Origin: Tissierellaceae bacterium
GTDB taxonomy: Bacteria > Bacillota > Clostridia > Tissierellales > Tissierellaceae
NCBI GenBank assembly: GCA_029257065.1
Contig: JARIDA010000049.1
Span: 1-49,346 of the forward strand
Direction: 5' to 3'
DNA: 49,346 nucleotides
The position numbers and the translations under genes were made by a program. Numbering within the stretch: position 1 is the first letter of the stretch; each line of letters begins with the position of its first letter. This document shows, one piece after another, positions 1 to 9,137 of this stretch. The notes beneath the pieces were generated by a model. The model worked only from the letters and a program-made list of their open reading frames with translations. It made no database searches and was not told the DNA's origin.

Positions 1-851
1 ATATTCAAATAAGAGGGAACTTGGATTCAAGAGCAAAAGTCGGACATAGCCAAACAATGGATACTGTAACCTACGATTCGTTAGGAAATGAGTATAAGTT
101 GACATTTGAGTTGGAAAAAATAGGAAATGATGGAAAATGGAATATGAGTTTAAATAGAGTTACTGATGTTGCTACGGGTAATTATGTTGAAAAAGGGGAT
201 AAATTCCCTAATTTTAGTAAGATTTTAACATTTGACAAAACTGGAAAATTAACACAAATAGGTGCTGATGATGTTTCAGGAGAGAGTAAGTTTATAAAAG
301 TAGAATTAGAATTTAATAGTTTAGAATTTGATACTGACAAAGATAAAAAACCTCTTGCTGACTCATATGGACCAACTGGAGAATTATCAGATATTACAAT
401 TTTTGACCCTGATAACGCAGAAACTTACGAAAAACTAACTCAATATGCAATTGAAACAGACATTAAACCATATCGAATGAATGGTAATACTGCTGGAACA
501 TTAGGTGGGTTTTCTATTGACGGAACTGGAACTGTTATGGGTATATTTACTAATGGTGAAAGAAAAGCACTAGGACAATTGATGTTGACTAAATTTGACA
601 ATCCAGTTGGACTTGAAAAAGTTGGAAATAATACTTTTCTAGATACTAGAAACTCTGGAGAGCCACAAAATGGAGTTGCTGGAGGAAGAGGTTTTGGAGC
701 TATTGATGGTGGAACACTAGAAATGTCCAATGTGGATATTTCACTTGAGTTTACTGAAATGATTACTACTCAGAGAGGTTTCCAAGCTAATTCAAGAATT
801 ATAACAACTTCAGATGAAATGTTACAAGAATTAGTTAATATTAAAAGATAA
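1..851 (+). CDS. flgE: Flagellar hook protein FlgE, 5'-truncated by the window edge
   Basis: Frame open from the window edge; C-terminal '..ISLEFTEMITTQRGFQANSRIITTSDEMLQELVNIKR' is the conserved hook/rod C-terminal motif; followed by flbD-motAB. Confidence 0.93.
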   Translation, partial: IQIRGNLDSRAKVGHSQTMDTVTYDSLGNEYKLTFELEKIGNDGKWNMSLNRVTDVATGNYVEKGDKFPNFSKILTFDKTGKLTQIGADDVSGESKFIKVELEFNSLEFDTDKDKKPLADSYGPTGELSDITIFDPDNAETYEKLTQYAIETDIKPYRMNGNTAGTLGGFSIDGTGTVMGIFTNGERKALGQLMLTKFDNPVGLEKVGNNTFLDTRNSGEPQNGVAGGRGFGAIDGGTLEMSNVDISLEFTEMITTQRGFQANSRIITTSDEMLQELVNIKR

Positions 852-862
852 ATTTAATTAAC

Positions 863-896
863 TTATAATAGGATTGGGTGTCCAATCCTATTATAA
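863..896 (+). repeat. Perfect 15-bp inverted repeat, 4-nt loop, no T-tract (intra-operon hairpin flgE/flbD)
   Basis: TTATAATAGGATTGG-gtgt-CCAATCCTATTATAA. Confidence 0.9.
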
Positions 897-915
897 TGAT
901 AAAGGTGGGAATAAT

Positions 916-1125
916 GTGATAAAAGTAAGTAGACTTAATGGAAAAGAATTTGTTGTTAATGGAGAAATGATAATCTACATAGAAGAGACACCAGACACAG
1001 TTATTACCTTGACAAATGGTCAAAAAATAGTGGTAAAAGAAAAAGTAGATGATATAATAGAAAAGGTTATCAATTATAAAGGTAGAATATATAATTATGA
1101 AATTCAAGAAAAAATTAAAGGATAA
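916..1125 (+). CDS. flbD: Flagellar FlbD family protein (GTG start)
   Basis: MIKVSRLNGKEFVVNGEMIIYIEETPDTVITLTNGQKIVVKE; SD GGTGGG at 904-909; the listed ORF start at 874 lies inside the hairpin. Confidence 0.88.
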   Translation: MIKVSRLNGKEFVVNGEMIIYIEETPDTVITLTNGQKIVVKEKVDDIIEKVINYKGRIYNYEIQEKIKG

Positions 1126-1144
1126 GGAAGGAGGGAATATCTAA

Positions 1145-1933
1145 GTGGATATAGCAACGATTTTTGGTTTTGTACTGGTTATTGGTTTTACGGTTTCAAG
1201 TATAATGGAATCTGGAAGTATAGGATCTTTTTGGAATTTACCCTCTGTATTTATAGTTATAGGAGGTACTTCTGCTGCAACTATGTTGGCTTTTCCTATG
1301 GAAAACTTAAAAGATTTAGGTAAAGTAATAAAAAAAGCTTTTTTACATAAGCCTGTTGAACAAGATTTGATTATCAAAGAGATAATAGAGTTAGCAAATA
1401 TTGCAAGAAAAGATGGACTTTTAGCTTTAGAGGAATATGGAAGTGAATCAGAAGATGAATTTATGAAAAAAGGAATTATGCTAATTGTTGATGGTACAGA
1501 CCCAGAATTAGCTAGAAATATATTGGAAACAGAATTAATATTTTTAGAAGAAAGGCATTCTGAAGGTGTTGGAATTATAGATATGATAGGTGCAATTGCA
1601 CCAGGTTTTGGTATGATTGGTACTTTAATAGGTTTAATAAATCTATTAAAAGATTTAGATGATCCATCTTCAATAGGGCCAAATATGTCAGTAGCTCTAT
1701 TAACTACTTTTTATGGTTCTTTTATAGCTAGTGGAATTTGTCAACCAATATCCCAAAAATTAAATTTAAGAAGCGCAGAGGAAATACTTCTTAAAGAACT
1801 TATGTTAGAAGGCTTGTTATCAATACAAGCAGGGGAAAATCCTAGAACAATAGAAGATAAATTAAAAACATTTGTTTCACCAAAAGTAAGAAGAAATATG
1901 GATAAATTGGAACAGGCGGAAGGAGGCGCTTAA
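1145..1933 (+). CDS. motA: Flagellar motor stator protein MotA
   Basis: GTG start, four hydrophobic segments, 'IIDMIGAIAPGFGMIGTLIGLINLL' motif; followed by motB. Confidence 0.95.
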   Translation: MDIATIFGFVLVIGFTVSSIMESGSIGSFWNLPSVFIVIGGTSAATMLAFPMENLKDLGKVIKKAFLHKPVEQDLIIKEIIELANIARKDGLLALEEYGSESEDEFMKKGIMLIVDGTDPELARNILETELIFLEERHSEGVGIIDMIGAIAPGFGMIGTLIGLINLLKDLDDPSSIGPNMSVALLTTFYGSFIASGICQPISQKLNLRSAEEILLKELMLEGLLSIQAGENPRTIEDKLKTFVSPKVRRNMDKLEQAEGGA

Positions 1934-2728
1934 ATGTCTAGAAGAAAGAAGGGCTCTCGAGGAGGAAAAGATTCCGGTCCGGATCCAGATGCTTGGATGG
2001 CAACTTATAGTGATTTAGTTACATTACTTCTGTGCTTTTTTGTGCTTTTGTTCTCTTTTGCAGAGGTGGATGCTGAAAAATTTAGATTGATTTCAGGAAG
2101 TTTAAAAGCTGCCTTTGACGGAGGGCCAGGAATACTAGAAGGTGGAGAAGGTATAATTGAACAGCCAATTCCTGAACCGCAAATAGAAGATAAATTGGAT
2201 ATGGATATTTTAGAAATACTAGGTGGAGAAGCAGATTTAAATGAGATTTATGATCAGTTAAGAGAATATGTAGAACAAGAAAATTTAGAAGAATTAATCA
2301 GTGTAGAAGCTGAAGAACGTGGTGTTGTTATAAGATTTAAAGATAATGTCTTATTTGACTCAGGTAGTGCTGAAATAAAGACAGGTTCAAAAGAATTACT
2401 TACAGCAGCAGCAGAAATTTTAAATAAATCTGAATTTATTGAGAAGCAGATAAAGATTGAAGGACACACAGATTCTGACCCTATAGTAAGTAAAACTATT
2501 AGATATCAAACCAATTGGGAATTATCTTCAGCCAGAGCAACCAATGTATTAAGATACTTAGTTGAAAATGAAGGAATGGCAGGGGAAAGAGTTTCCTCAT
2601 CTGGTTATAGCTATTATAGGCCTATAGCTAAAAATGACACTGAAGAGAATAAAACGAGAAATAGAAGAGTAGATATAGTAGTATTAAAAGATATATATAA
2701 AGATTTAGAGCCAGAGGGAACGGAGTGA
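1934..2728 (+). CDS. motB: Flagellar motor stator protein MotB
   Basis: 'DAWMATYSDLVTLLLCFFVLLFSF' plug/TM with conserved Asp; OmpA-like peptidoglycan-binding domain 'IKIEGHTDSDPI'. Confidence 0.95.
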   Translation: MSRRKKGSRGGKDSGPDPDAWMATYSDLVTLLLCFFVLLFSFAEVDAEKFRLISGSLKAAFDGGPGILEGGEGIIEQPIPEPQIEDKLDMDILEILGGEADLNEIYDQLREYVEQENLEELISVEAEERGVVIRFKDNVLFDSGSAEIKTGSKELLTAAAEILNKSEFIEKQIKIEGHTDSDPIVSKTIRYQTNWELSSARATNVLRYLVENEGMAGERVSSSGYSYYRPIAKNDTEENKTRNRRVDIVVLKDIYKDLEPEGTE

Positions 2729-2732
2729 TATA

Positions 2733-3149
2733 ATGTCTAAAAAAGCAATGATAATAATTGGAGTATTAGTTGCAGTTATTATTATAGGATTCATACTAGG
2801 TTTTGTATTATTAAGGAGAAGTTCTACAAATTCATCAGAACCTGTAGATTTAGAAAAACATAGTATAACCATAGAAGAAATGTATAGTAATGTTAAAAAT
2901 AGTAAAAAAATAGTAAAATTACAAATAAGTGTTGAGACTACAAATGAAAAAGAAGTGGAAATTTTGGCTAATAAGTCTTATTTAATAAAAGATATTGCAA
3001 ATAAAATAATTAGAAATAGTGAAGAATCTGATTTAGCTGGGAAAGAAGGTCAGATTAAATTACAAGAACTGATCAAAGAGGAGTTACTAGAAATCTTTAA
3101 AAGTCAAACTATTTCTGATGTTTATTTCGATCAATATGTAATACAATAA
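2733..3149 (+). CDS. fliL: Flagellar basal body-associated protein FliL
   Basis: Single N-terminal TM; position between motB and fliM; C-terminal 'ISDVYFDQYVIQ'. Confidence 0.85.
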   Translation: MSKKAMIIIGVLVAVIIIGFILGFVLLRRSSTNSSEPVDLEKHSITIEEMYSNVKNSKKIVKLQISVETTNEKEVEILANKSYLIKDIANKIIRNSEESDLAGKEGQIKLQELIKEELLEIFKSQTISDVYFDQYVIQ

Positions 3150-3161
3150 GGAGGGGTTTAA

Positions 3162-4157
3162 TTGTCTGAAGTATTATCACAAAGTGAAATAGATGCCCTC
3201 TTAAATGCTGTGAGCTCTGGAGAACTAGATGTTCATGAAATGAAAGAGCAGGATGAAGGGAAAAAGATAAAAAAATATGACTTTAAAAACCCTCAAAAAA
3301 TTTCAAAAGAACAATTAAGAACTTTAGAAATAATCCATGAAAACTTTGGAAGGTATATGCAAACATTTTTAACAGGTTACTTAAGAACATCATCATCAGT
3401 AGAAGTTTTAACTGTGGATCAATTTGCCTATAGTGAATTTAGTAATGCAATAACTACACCAGCCTTTCTATCCATAATAGATTTCTATCCCTTAAATGGT
3501 GAAATATTAATAGAAATATCTAATGATTTAGCATATACTATGATAGATAGGTTATTAGGTGGAGATGGAAAAGAACAAGGTGATTTCAAGTCTTTTACTG
3601 AAATAGAGCTTACTCTTTTAAGAGATATTATGAATAAAATGATGGGAGATTTAACAACTGCTTGGGAAAATGTAATAGAATTAAAACCTGTACTAAATAA
3701 AGTAGAAGTAAATCCACAATTTGCTCAAATAGTACCACCAAATGAAACAATAGCATTGGTAACTATGAGTATAGATATTGGTGGAAAACAGGGTATGATG
3801 AATATTTGTTTACCACATATATTATTGAAACCAATAATTGATAAATTGAACACAAGATATTGGTTCTCTTCCTCTAGAACTGGAAATATTGAGGAAAGTA
3901 GAGAAATAATGGAAGAGAGAATAAATGACACTGTGGTACCAATAATAGCAGAATTAGGAAAAACAACCGTTACAGTAAAAGATATATTAAATATGAACAA
4001 AGGTGATGTAATAAAATTAAATGGAAGTAAGGAAGATAAAATAGGACTAAAAATAGGTAGTAATACAAAGTTTCAGGGTGAAATTGGTTCTATTGGAAAT
4101 AAGTTGGCTGTTAAAATAAAAAAAGTAAAAAAAGAAGGTGAGACCATAAATGAGTGA
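3162..4157 (+). CDS. fliM: Flagellar motor switch protein FliM (TTG start)
   Basis: 'MSEVLSQSEIDALLNAV' CheY-binding motif; FliM middle domain; SD AAGGAGGGG. Confidence 0.96.
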   Translation: MSEVLSQSEIDALLNAVSSGELDVHEMKEQDEGKKIKKYDFKNPQKISKEQLRTLEIIHENFGRYMQTFLTGYLRTSSSVEVLTVDQFAYSEFSNAITTPAFLSIIDFYPLNGEILIEISNDLAYTMIDRLLGGDGKEQGDFKSFTEIELTLLRDIMNKMMGDLTTAWENVIELKPVLNKVEVNPQFAQIVPPNETIALVTMSIDIGGKQGMMNICLPHILLKPIIDKLNTRYWFSSSRTGNIEESREIMEERINDTVVPIIAELGKTTVTVKDILNMNKGDVIKLNGSKEDKIGLKIGSNTKFQGEIGSIGNKLAVKIKKVKKEGETINE

Positions 4158-5373
4158 TGGCATGTTATCTCAAGAAGAAATAGATGCTCTATTAAAAGGA
4201 GAAAACTTAGATTCTGAGCCTGATAGTGTTGAAGAAGATTTAAATATTGAAGAAAACACAGAATCTGAAAATATGGGCGATAAAGAAGAAGTAGATGAGG
4301 ATTATTTAGATATACTAACAGAGGTGGAGATAGATGCCCTTGGTGAAATAGGTAATATTAGTATGGGTACAGCTGCAACTACTCTAGCTACACTATTAAA
4401 TCAAAAGGTTAATATAACAACGCCAACAGTTGAAATAACAACAGCAGAGAAATTAGCTCAAGAATATGAAGCACCTTTAGTAGCTGTAGATGTTAGTTAT
4501 AGTAAAGGCTTAGAAGGTTCAAATATAATGATGCTAAGAACTGATGATGTTAAAATTATTACTGATTTAATGATGGGTAAAGAAGAAGTTGATATAGAGA
4601 GGGAACTAACAGAAATAGATTTAAGTGCTGTAAGTGAAGCCATGAATCAAATGATGGGTTCTTCAGCAACATCCCTATCTTCAATGTTAGATAAACAAAT
4701 AGATATAAAACCTCCAATATCTGAAAAAGTTGTATTTTCTGAAGACAAAAAGAAAATAGATCTTTTAAAAGATGATGGACCACTTATAAAAATCTCTTTT
4801 AAAATGGAAATAGGAGAATATATAGATAGTAATATTATGCAGCTATTGCCAGTTGAGTTTGGAAAGAATATGATAGAAACTTTAATGGGAGGTGGAAGTG
4901 ATTCTGAGGAAACCATTGAAGATAAAATAGAAGAAAATATAATTCCAGAGGAGTTTGTAGATAAAAAGCCAAAAGAAGAACCAATGGAAGAACAACAGGA
5001 AATGAGACAAGAAACTAGAAAAGAACAAACTAGGGTTCAAGAAACTACATCATATGACGAAGATCCTGTTTTGGTTTCTAAGCCTGAGTTTAAAAGTTTT
5101 GATAAAGAGGAATCATTTACAAATGGATCTGAAATAGACTTGGTTGGAGATATACCTGTTGAAATAACTGTGGAATTAGGTAGAACAAGTAAAAAAATAG
5201 GTGAGATACTTGAATTTGGTATGGGAACTATTGTAGAATTAGATAAATTGGTAGGAGAACCATTAAAAGTTCTAGCAAATGGAAAATATATTGCAAGTGG
5301 AGAAGTTGTAGTGATAGATGATAGTTTTGGTGTAAGAATAACTGATATAGAGAGAAATAAAAAAATATTATAG
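4150..5373 (+). CDS. fliY: Flagellar motor switch phosphatase FliY (CheC-like plus FliN domain)
   Basis: N-terminal 'LSQEEIDALL', CheC-like 'LGEIGNISMGTAATTLATLLN', C-terminal SpoA/FliN domain. Confidence 0.94.
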   Translation: MSDGMLSQEEIDALLKGENLDSEPDSVEEDLNIEENTESENMGDKEEVDEDYLDILTEVEIDALGEIGNISMGTAATTLATLLNQKVNITTPTVEITTAEKLAQEYEAPLVAVDVSYSKGLEGSNIMMLRTDDVKIITDLMMGKEEVDIERELTEIDLSAVSEAMNQMMGSSATSLSSMLDKQIDIKPPISEKVVFSEDKKKIDLLKDDGPLIKISFKMEIGEYIDSNIMQLLPVEFGKNMIETLMGGGSDSEETIEDKIEENIIPEEFVDKKPKEEPMEEQQEMRQETRKEQTRVQETTSYDEDPVLVSKPEFKSFDKEESFTNGSEIDLVGDIPVEITVELGRTSKKIGEILEFGMGTIVELDKLVGEPLKVLANGKYIASGEVVVIDDSFGVRITDIERNKKIL

Positions 5374-5394
5374 ATAAAATAGGGGGTATTTTTA

Positions 5395-5757
5395 ATGGCT
5401 AATGGGATACTTATAGTAGATGACGCTTCATTTATGAGAATGATGATAAAAGATATATTAACTAAAAATGGATATGAGGTATTGGGTGAAGCAGAAAATG
5501 GACTTCAAGCAGTTGAAAAATTCAAGGAATTATCTCCAGATTTGGTGATAATGGATATAACAATGCCTGAAATGAATGGGATTGAAGCAGTAAAAGAGAT
5601 AAAAAAAATAGATAGTGATGCTACAATAGTAATGTGTTCAGCTATGGGACAACAAACCATGGTAATCGAAGCGATTCAAGCAGGGGCAAAGGACTTTATA
5701 GTAAAACCTTTCCAAGCTGATAGAGTTATAGAGGCTGTTAGTAAGGCCTTAAGCTAA
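5395..5757 (+). CDS. cheY: Chemotaxis response regulator CheY
   Basis: 'ILIVDDASFMRMMIKDIL', 'VIMDITMPEMNGIEAV', 'KDFIVKPF': intact receiver domain. Confidence 0.95.
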   Translation: MANGILIVDDASFMRMMIKDILTKNGYEVLGEAENGLQAVEKFKELSPDLVIMDITMPEMNGIEAVKEIKKIDSDATIVMCSAMGQQTMVIEAIQAGAKDFIVKPFQADRVIEAVSKALS

Positions 5758-6227
5758 TGAAGAGATTAAAATTAATAATAATAAACTTAAGTGTATTATT
5801 ATTAATATCTATGCCAGTATTTGCTGAAATAGATTCAAATGCTGGGAATTATAGTACATTTGGGATGATATTTAAATTAATATTATATATATTTATATTT
5901 ATCTTAATAATTTTATTTGCACTATATGGAACGAGATTTGTAGCAAAAAACTTTAATGTAAACGCAAAAAGTAGATATATTAATATTATAGATAGTATTA
6001 GTATATCCACTAGTATGCGAATAATAATATTTGAAATCAATTCTATGATATATATAATAGCTATTAGCAATGATAAGGTTGAATTAATAGATAAATATGC
6101 TCTGGATAAATTTAATATTATTGAGAATGAAGATTTAGAACATAATATGAGTATGAAAGATAATCCTTTAATAGAAAAAATTATGAAGTTTATAGATAAG
6201 GAAGACAGAAATGAAAAGAAATATTAG
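5757..6227 (+). CDS. fliO: Flagellar biosynthesis protein FliO/FliZ
   Basis: Signal peptide/TM small protein immediately upstream of fliP, start overlapping the cheY stop. Confidence 0.75.
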   Translation: MKRLKLIIINLSVLLLISMPVFAEIDSNAGNYSTFGMIFKLILYIFIFILIILFALYGTRFVAKNFNVNAKSRYINIIDSISISTSMRIIIFEINSMIYIIAISNDKVELIDKYALDKFNIIENEDLEHNMSMKDNPLIEKIMKFIDKEDRNEKKY

Positions 6228-6969
6228 AATTTTTATGATTGTTGTAATTTTAATAATACTTTCCACTAGTTTGGTATATGCAGAACCAACAGTCTCTTTA
6301 TTTGGTAAAGATGTTATGTTAGAGGATAGTAATGACCCTGAAAATTTTGTGTTTTCAATGCAATTATTATTCTTATTAACCATATTAACATTAGCTCCAT
6401 CAATACTTATTTTGATGACTAGTTTTACCAGAATATTGATAGTATTATCATTTATTAGAAGTGCAATGGGCTTACAACAAACACCTCCTAATCACGTGAT
6501 AATAGGTTTAGCATTGTTTTTAACTTTCTTTATAATGGCACCAATTGCTACTCAAATAAATGATGAAGCAATTCAGCCATTTGTCTCGGAAGAAATAGAA
6601 CAAGATATTGCTATAGAAAATGCGCTAGATCCAGTTAGAGAATTTATGTTTAAACAAACAAGGGATAAAGATTTAGGTTTATTTTTAAATATAAGAGGAA
6701 TAAGTAATGTAGAAACCTTAGAACAAATTCCAACACATGTTTTAATACCTGGTTTTATAATATCAGAGCTTAAAACGGCTTTTCAAATAGGATTTATTAT
6801 TTATATACCTTTCTTAGTCATAGATATGGTTGTAGCTAGTACACTTATGGCTATGGGTATGATGATGTTGCCACCAGTTATAATATCACTGCCTTTTAAA
6901 ATATTATTGTTTATATTGGTAGATGGATGGAATTTAATCATAGAGTCATTAGTACTTGGATTTAGTTAG
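6211..6969 (+). CDS. fliP: Flagellar type III secretion protein FliP
   Basis: 'LTLAPSILILMTSFTRILIVLSFIRSAMGLQQTPPNHVIIGLALFLTFFIM'. Confidence 0.97.
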   Translation: MKRNIRIFMIVVILIILSTSLVYAEPTVSLFGKDVMLEDSNDPENFVFSMQLLFLLTILTLAPSILILMTSFTRILIVLSFIRSAMGLQQTPPNHVIIGLALFLTFFIMAPIATQINDEAIQPFVSEEIEQDIAIENALDPVREFMFKQTRDKDLGLFLNIRGISNVETLEQIPTHVLIPGFIISELKTAFQIGFIIYIPFLVIDMVVASTLMAMGMMMLPPVIISLPFKILLFILVDGWNLIIESLVLGFS

Positions 6970-6980
6970 GAGTGATGTAG

Positions 6981-7247
6981 ATGAGAGGAGATTTGCTAAA
7001 ATTAGCACAAGAGGCAATACAGACCGTATTATTTGTATCTGCACCTATGCTTTTAATAAGTTTAATTGTAGGGCTTATAGTAAGTGTAATTCAAGCAGTT
7101 ACTCAAATACAAGAGGCTACATTAGCTTTTGTTCCAAAAATTGTAGCTGTTTTTTTATCCCTATTAATATTTGGTCCTTGGATACTAGGAAGAGTTACTG
7201 AGTTTTCTCATAAAATCCTATCAAATATTAATTTGTATGTGTATTAG
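6981..7247 (+). CDS. fliQ: Flagellar type III secretion protein FliQ
   Basis: 88 aa, two TMs, 'GLIVSVIQAVTQIQEATLAFVPKIVAVF'. Confidence 0.95.
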   Translation: MRGDLLKLAQEAIQTVLFVSAPMLLISLIVGLIVSVIQAVTQIQEATLAFVPKIVAVFLSLLIFGPWILGRVTEFSHKILSNINLYVY

Positions 7248-7255
7248 GTGATTAT

Positions 7256-8026
7256 ATGGAAGGTGTTTTAAATGAAATTTTTAGTATGTATGAAATTTTT
7301 CTTTTAGTATTTGTAAGGACTTCAGGAATATTTATATTTTCACCATTATTTAGTTCACAAAATGTATTGAATATAGCCAAAATTGGATTTACATTTGCTT
7401 TATCAATATTAATAACATTATCTTTCCCAGGCGGGATAGACTTATCTGGTGAAATTTTATTTATATTGATTTTCAAAGAACTTTTAATAGGTGTAATATT
7501 AGGATTTATAAGTTATATATTCTTCTCATCTTTTTATACTATGGGTCAATTAATAGATATGAAAATAGGATTTGGAATGGCAAATGTAGTAGATCCTCAG
7601 AGCAAGGCTCAAGTGCCGCTATCTGGAAACTTTTATTATATAATTGCTTTGTTATTATTATTGCTTATGGATGGGCACCATTTAATAATTACCGCACTAA
7701 AAGATAGTTATTTGGCAATTCCATTGGGAAGTTTTACATATGATATTGATACATTAAAAGTTATAATAAGTGGGATGGTACAATCTTTTGAAATTGCTTT
7801 TAAGCTAAGTACCCCCATAATAGCAATTATATTTTTGACAGATTTGGTTTTAGGAGTTTTAGCAAGGACTATTCCACAAATGAATGTTTTTGTAGTAGGA
7901 ATGCCTTTAAAGCTCTTGATAGGATTATTATTTATTTCAGTAGGATTTCCTTTGTTTTTTAGTGGTGTTGATTCAATAATGGATATGATAGTAACTCATA
8001 CATATGAGTTTTTAAAATATAGATAG
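7256..8026 (+). CDS. fliR: Flagellar type III secretion protein FliR
   Basis: 'IGFGMANVVDPQSKAQVPLSGNFY', 'ARTIPQMNVFVVGMPLKLLIGL'. Confidence 0.96.
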   Translation: MEGVLNEIFSMYEIFLLVFVRTSGIFIFSPLFSSQNVLNIAKIGFTFALSILITLSFPGGIDLSGEILFILIFKELLIGVILGFISYIFFSSFYTMGQLIDMKIGFGMANVVDPQSKAQVPLSGNFYYIIALLLLLLMDGHHLIITALKDSYLAIPLGSFTYDIDTLKVIISGMVQSFEIAFKLSTPIIAIIFLTDLVLGVLARTIPQMNVFVVGMPLKLLIGLLFISVGFPLFFSGVDSIMDMIVTHTYEFLKYR

Positions 8027-8035
8027 GTTGATATA

Positions 8036-9118
8036 ATGATTGAAAATTTCAAAATAGATTTACAGTTGTTTAATGAAGAAAAAACTGAGGAACCAACTCC
8101 AAAGAAAAGAAGAGATGCTAGAGAAGAAGGTCAAGTTGTTCAAAGTAAAGAAGTTAATACTGTAGTGATTTTGTTTAGTTGTTTTTTAGGATTTAAATAT
8201 CTTGGTGTTGAAATTATTAATGGAATTCAAAAATTCATGATTTCAACTTTTGGAGCATTGGTTAATACGGATGTTTTATTAAATCAAAATAATTTAATGA
8301 TGAATTCAATGAAAATAATATCTGTTTATGCAATAGCATCTATACCTATTTTGTCAGTAGCCTTTATTTCAGCATTAATTGTTAACTACTTACAGGTAGG
8401 TTTTTTGTTTACTACAAAACCTTTAGAACTTAAATTAGATAGACTTAATCCTATAGAAGGTTTCAAAAGAATGTTTTCAAAAAAATCTATTATAGAGCTT
8501 GTGAAATCCATAATGAAACTTGCCTTAGTAGGTTTTATTGTTTATAAATATGCTATTTCTCAAATTAATACAATTGCAAAATATCCTAATATGGAATTAA
8601 AATATTTCTTTATTAATTTTGCGAATATATTATATGAATTTATAAAGAGGATATTGGGAATACTTTTACTTGTGGCACTATTAGATTACTTTTTCCAATG
8701 GAGATCTCACGAGAAAAATTTAAAAATGACAAAACAAGAAACCAAGGAAGAGTATAAACAAAGTGAAGGAGATCCTTTTATAAAAGGAAAAATCAAAGAG
8801 AAACAAAGGGAAATGGCTATGAGTAGGATGATGCAAGATGTACCAGATGCAGATGTAATAATAACAAATCCAACTCACTATGCAGTTGCAATAAAATATG
8901 AACCAATGAAGTATGATGCTCCTTATTTAGTTGCTAAAGGAGTAGACTTAATTGCTAATAATATAAAAAATGTAGCAAAAGATAATGATGTTCCAATAGT
9001 AGAAAATAAATTTTTGGCTAGAAGTATATATGCTCAAATAGAAATAAACCAGGTTGTTCCAGAAGAATTATATGAGTTAGTAGCTGAAGTTTTAGCCTAT
9101 GTATATAGTTTGAAATAA
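8036..9118 (+). CDS. flhB: Flagellar type III secretion protein FlhB
   Basis: 'EEKTEEPTPKKRRDAREEGQV' and autocleavage motif 'NPTHYAVA'. Confidence 0.97.
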   Translation: MIENFKIDLQLFNEEKTEEPTPKKRRDAREEGQVVQSKEVNTVVILFSCFLGFKYLGVEIINGIQKFMISTFGALVNTDVLLNQNNLMMNSMKIISVYAIASIPILSVAFISALIVNYLQVGFLFTTKPLELKLDRLNPIEGFKRMFSKKSIIELVKSIMKLALVGFIVYKYAISQINTIAKYPNMELKYFFINFANILYEFIKRILGILLLVALLDYFFQWRSHEKNLKMTKQETKEEYKQSEGDPFIKGKIKEKQREMAMSRMMQDVPDADVIITNPTHYAVAIKYEPMKYDAPYLVAKGVDLIANNIKNVAKDNDVPIVENKFLARSIYAQIEINQVVPEELYELVAEVLAYVYSLK

Positions 9119-9137
9119 GATTTTTAGGAGGATGGAC

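Noticed and set aside
6956-7201. 81-aa + strand ORF overlapping fliQ in another frame
   Set aside because: fliQ itself (6981-7247) is clearly the gene; the alternative frame has Cys/Ser/Asn-biased translation without homology signs.
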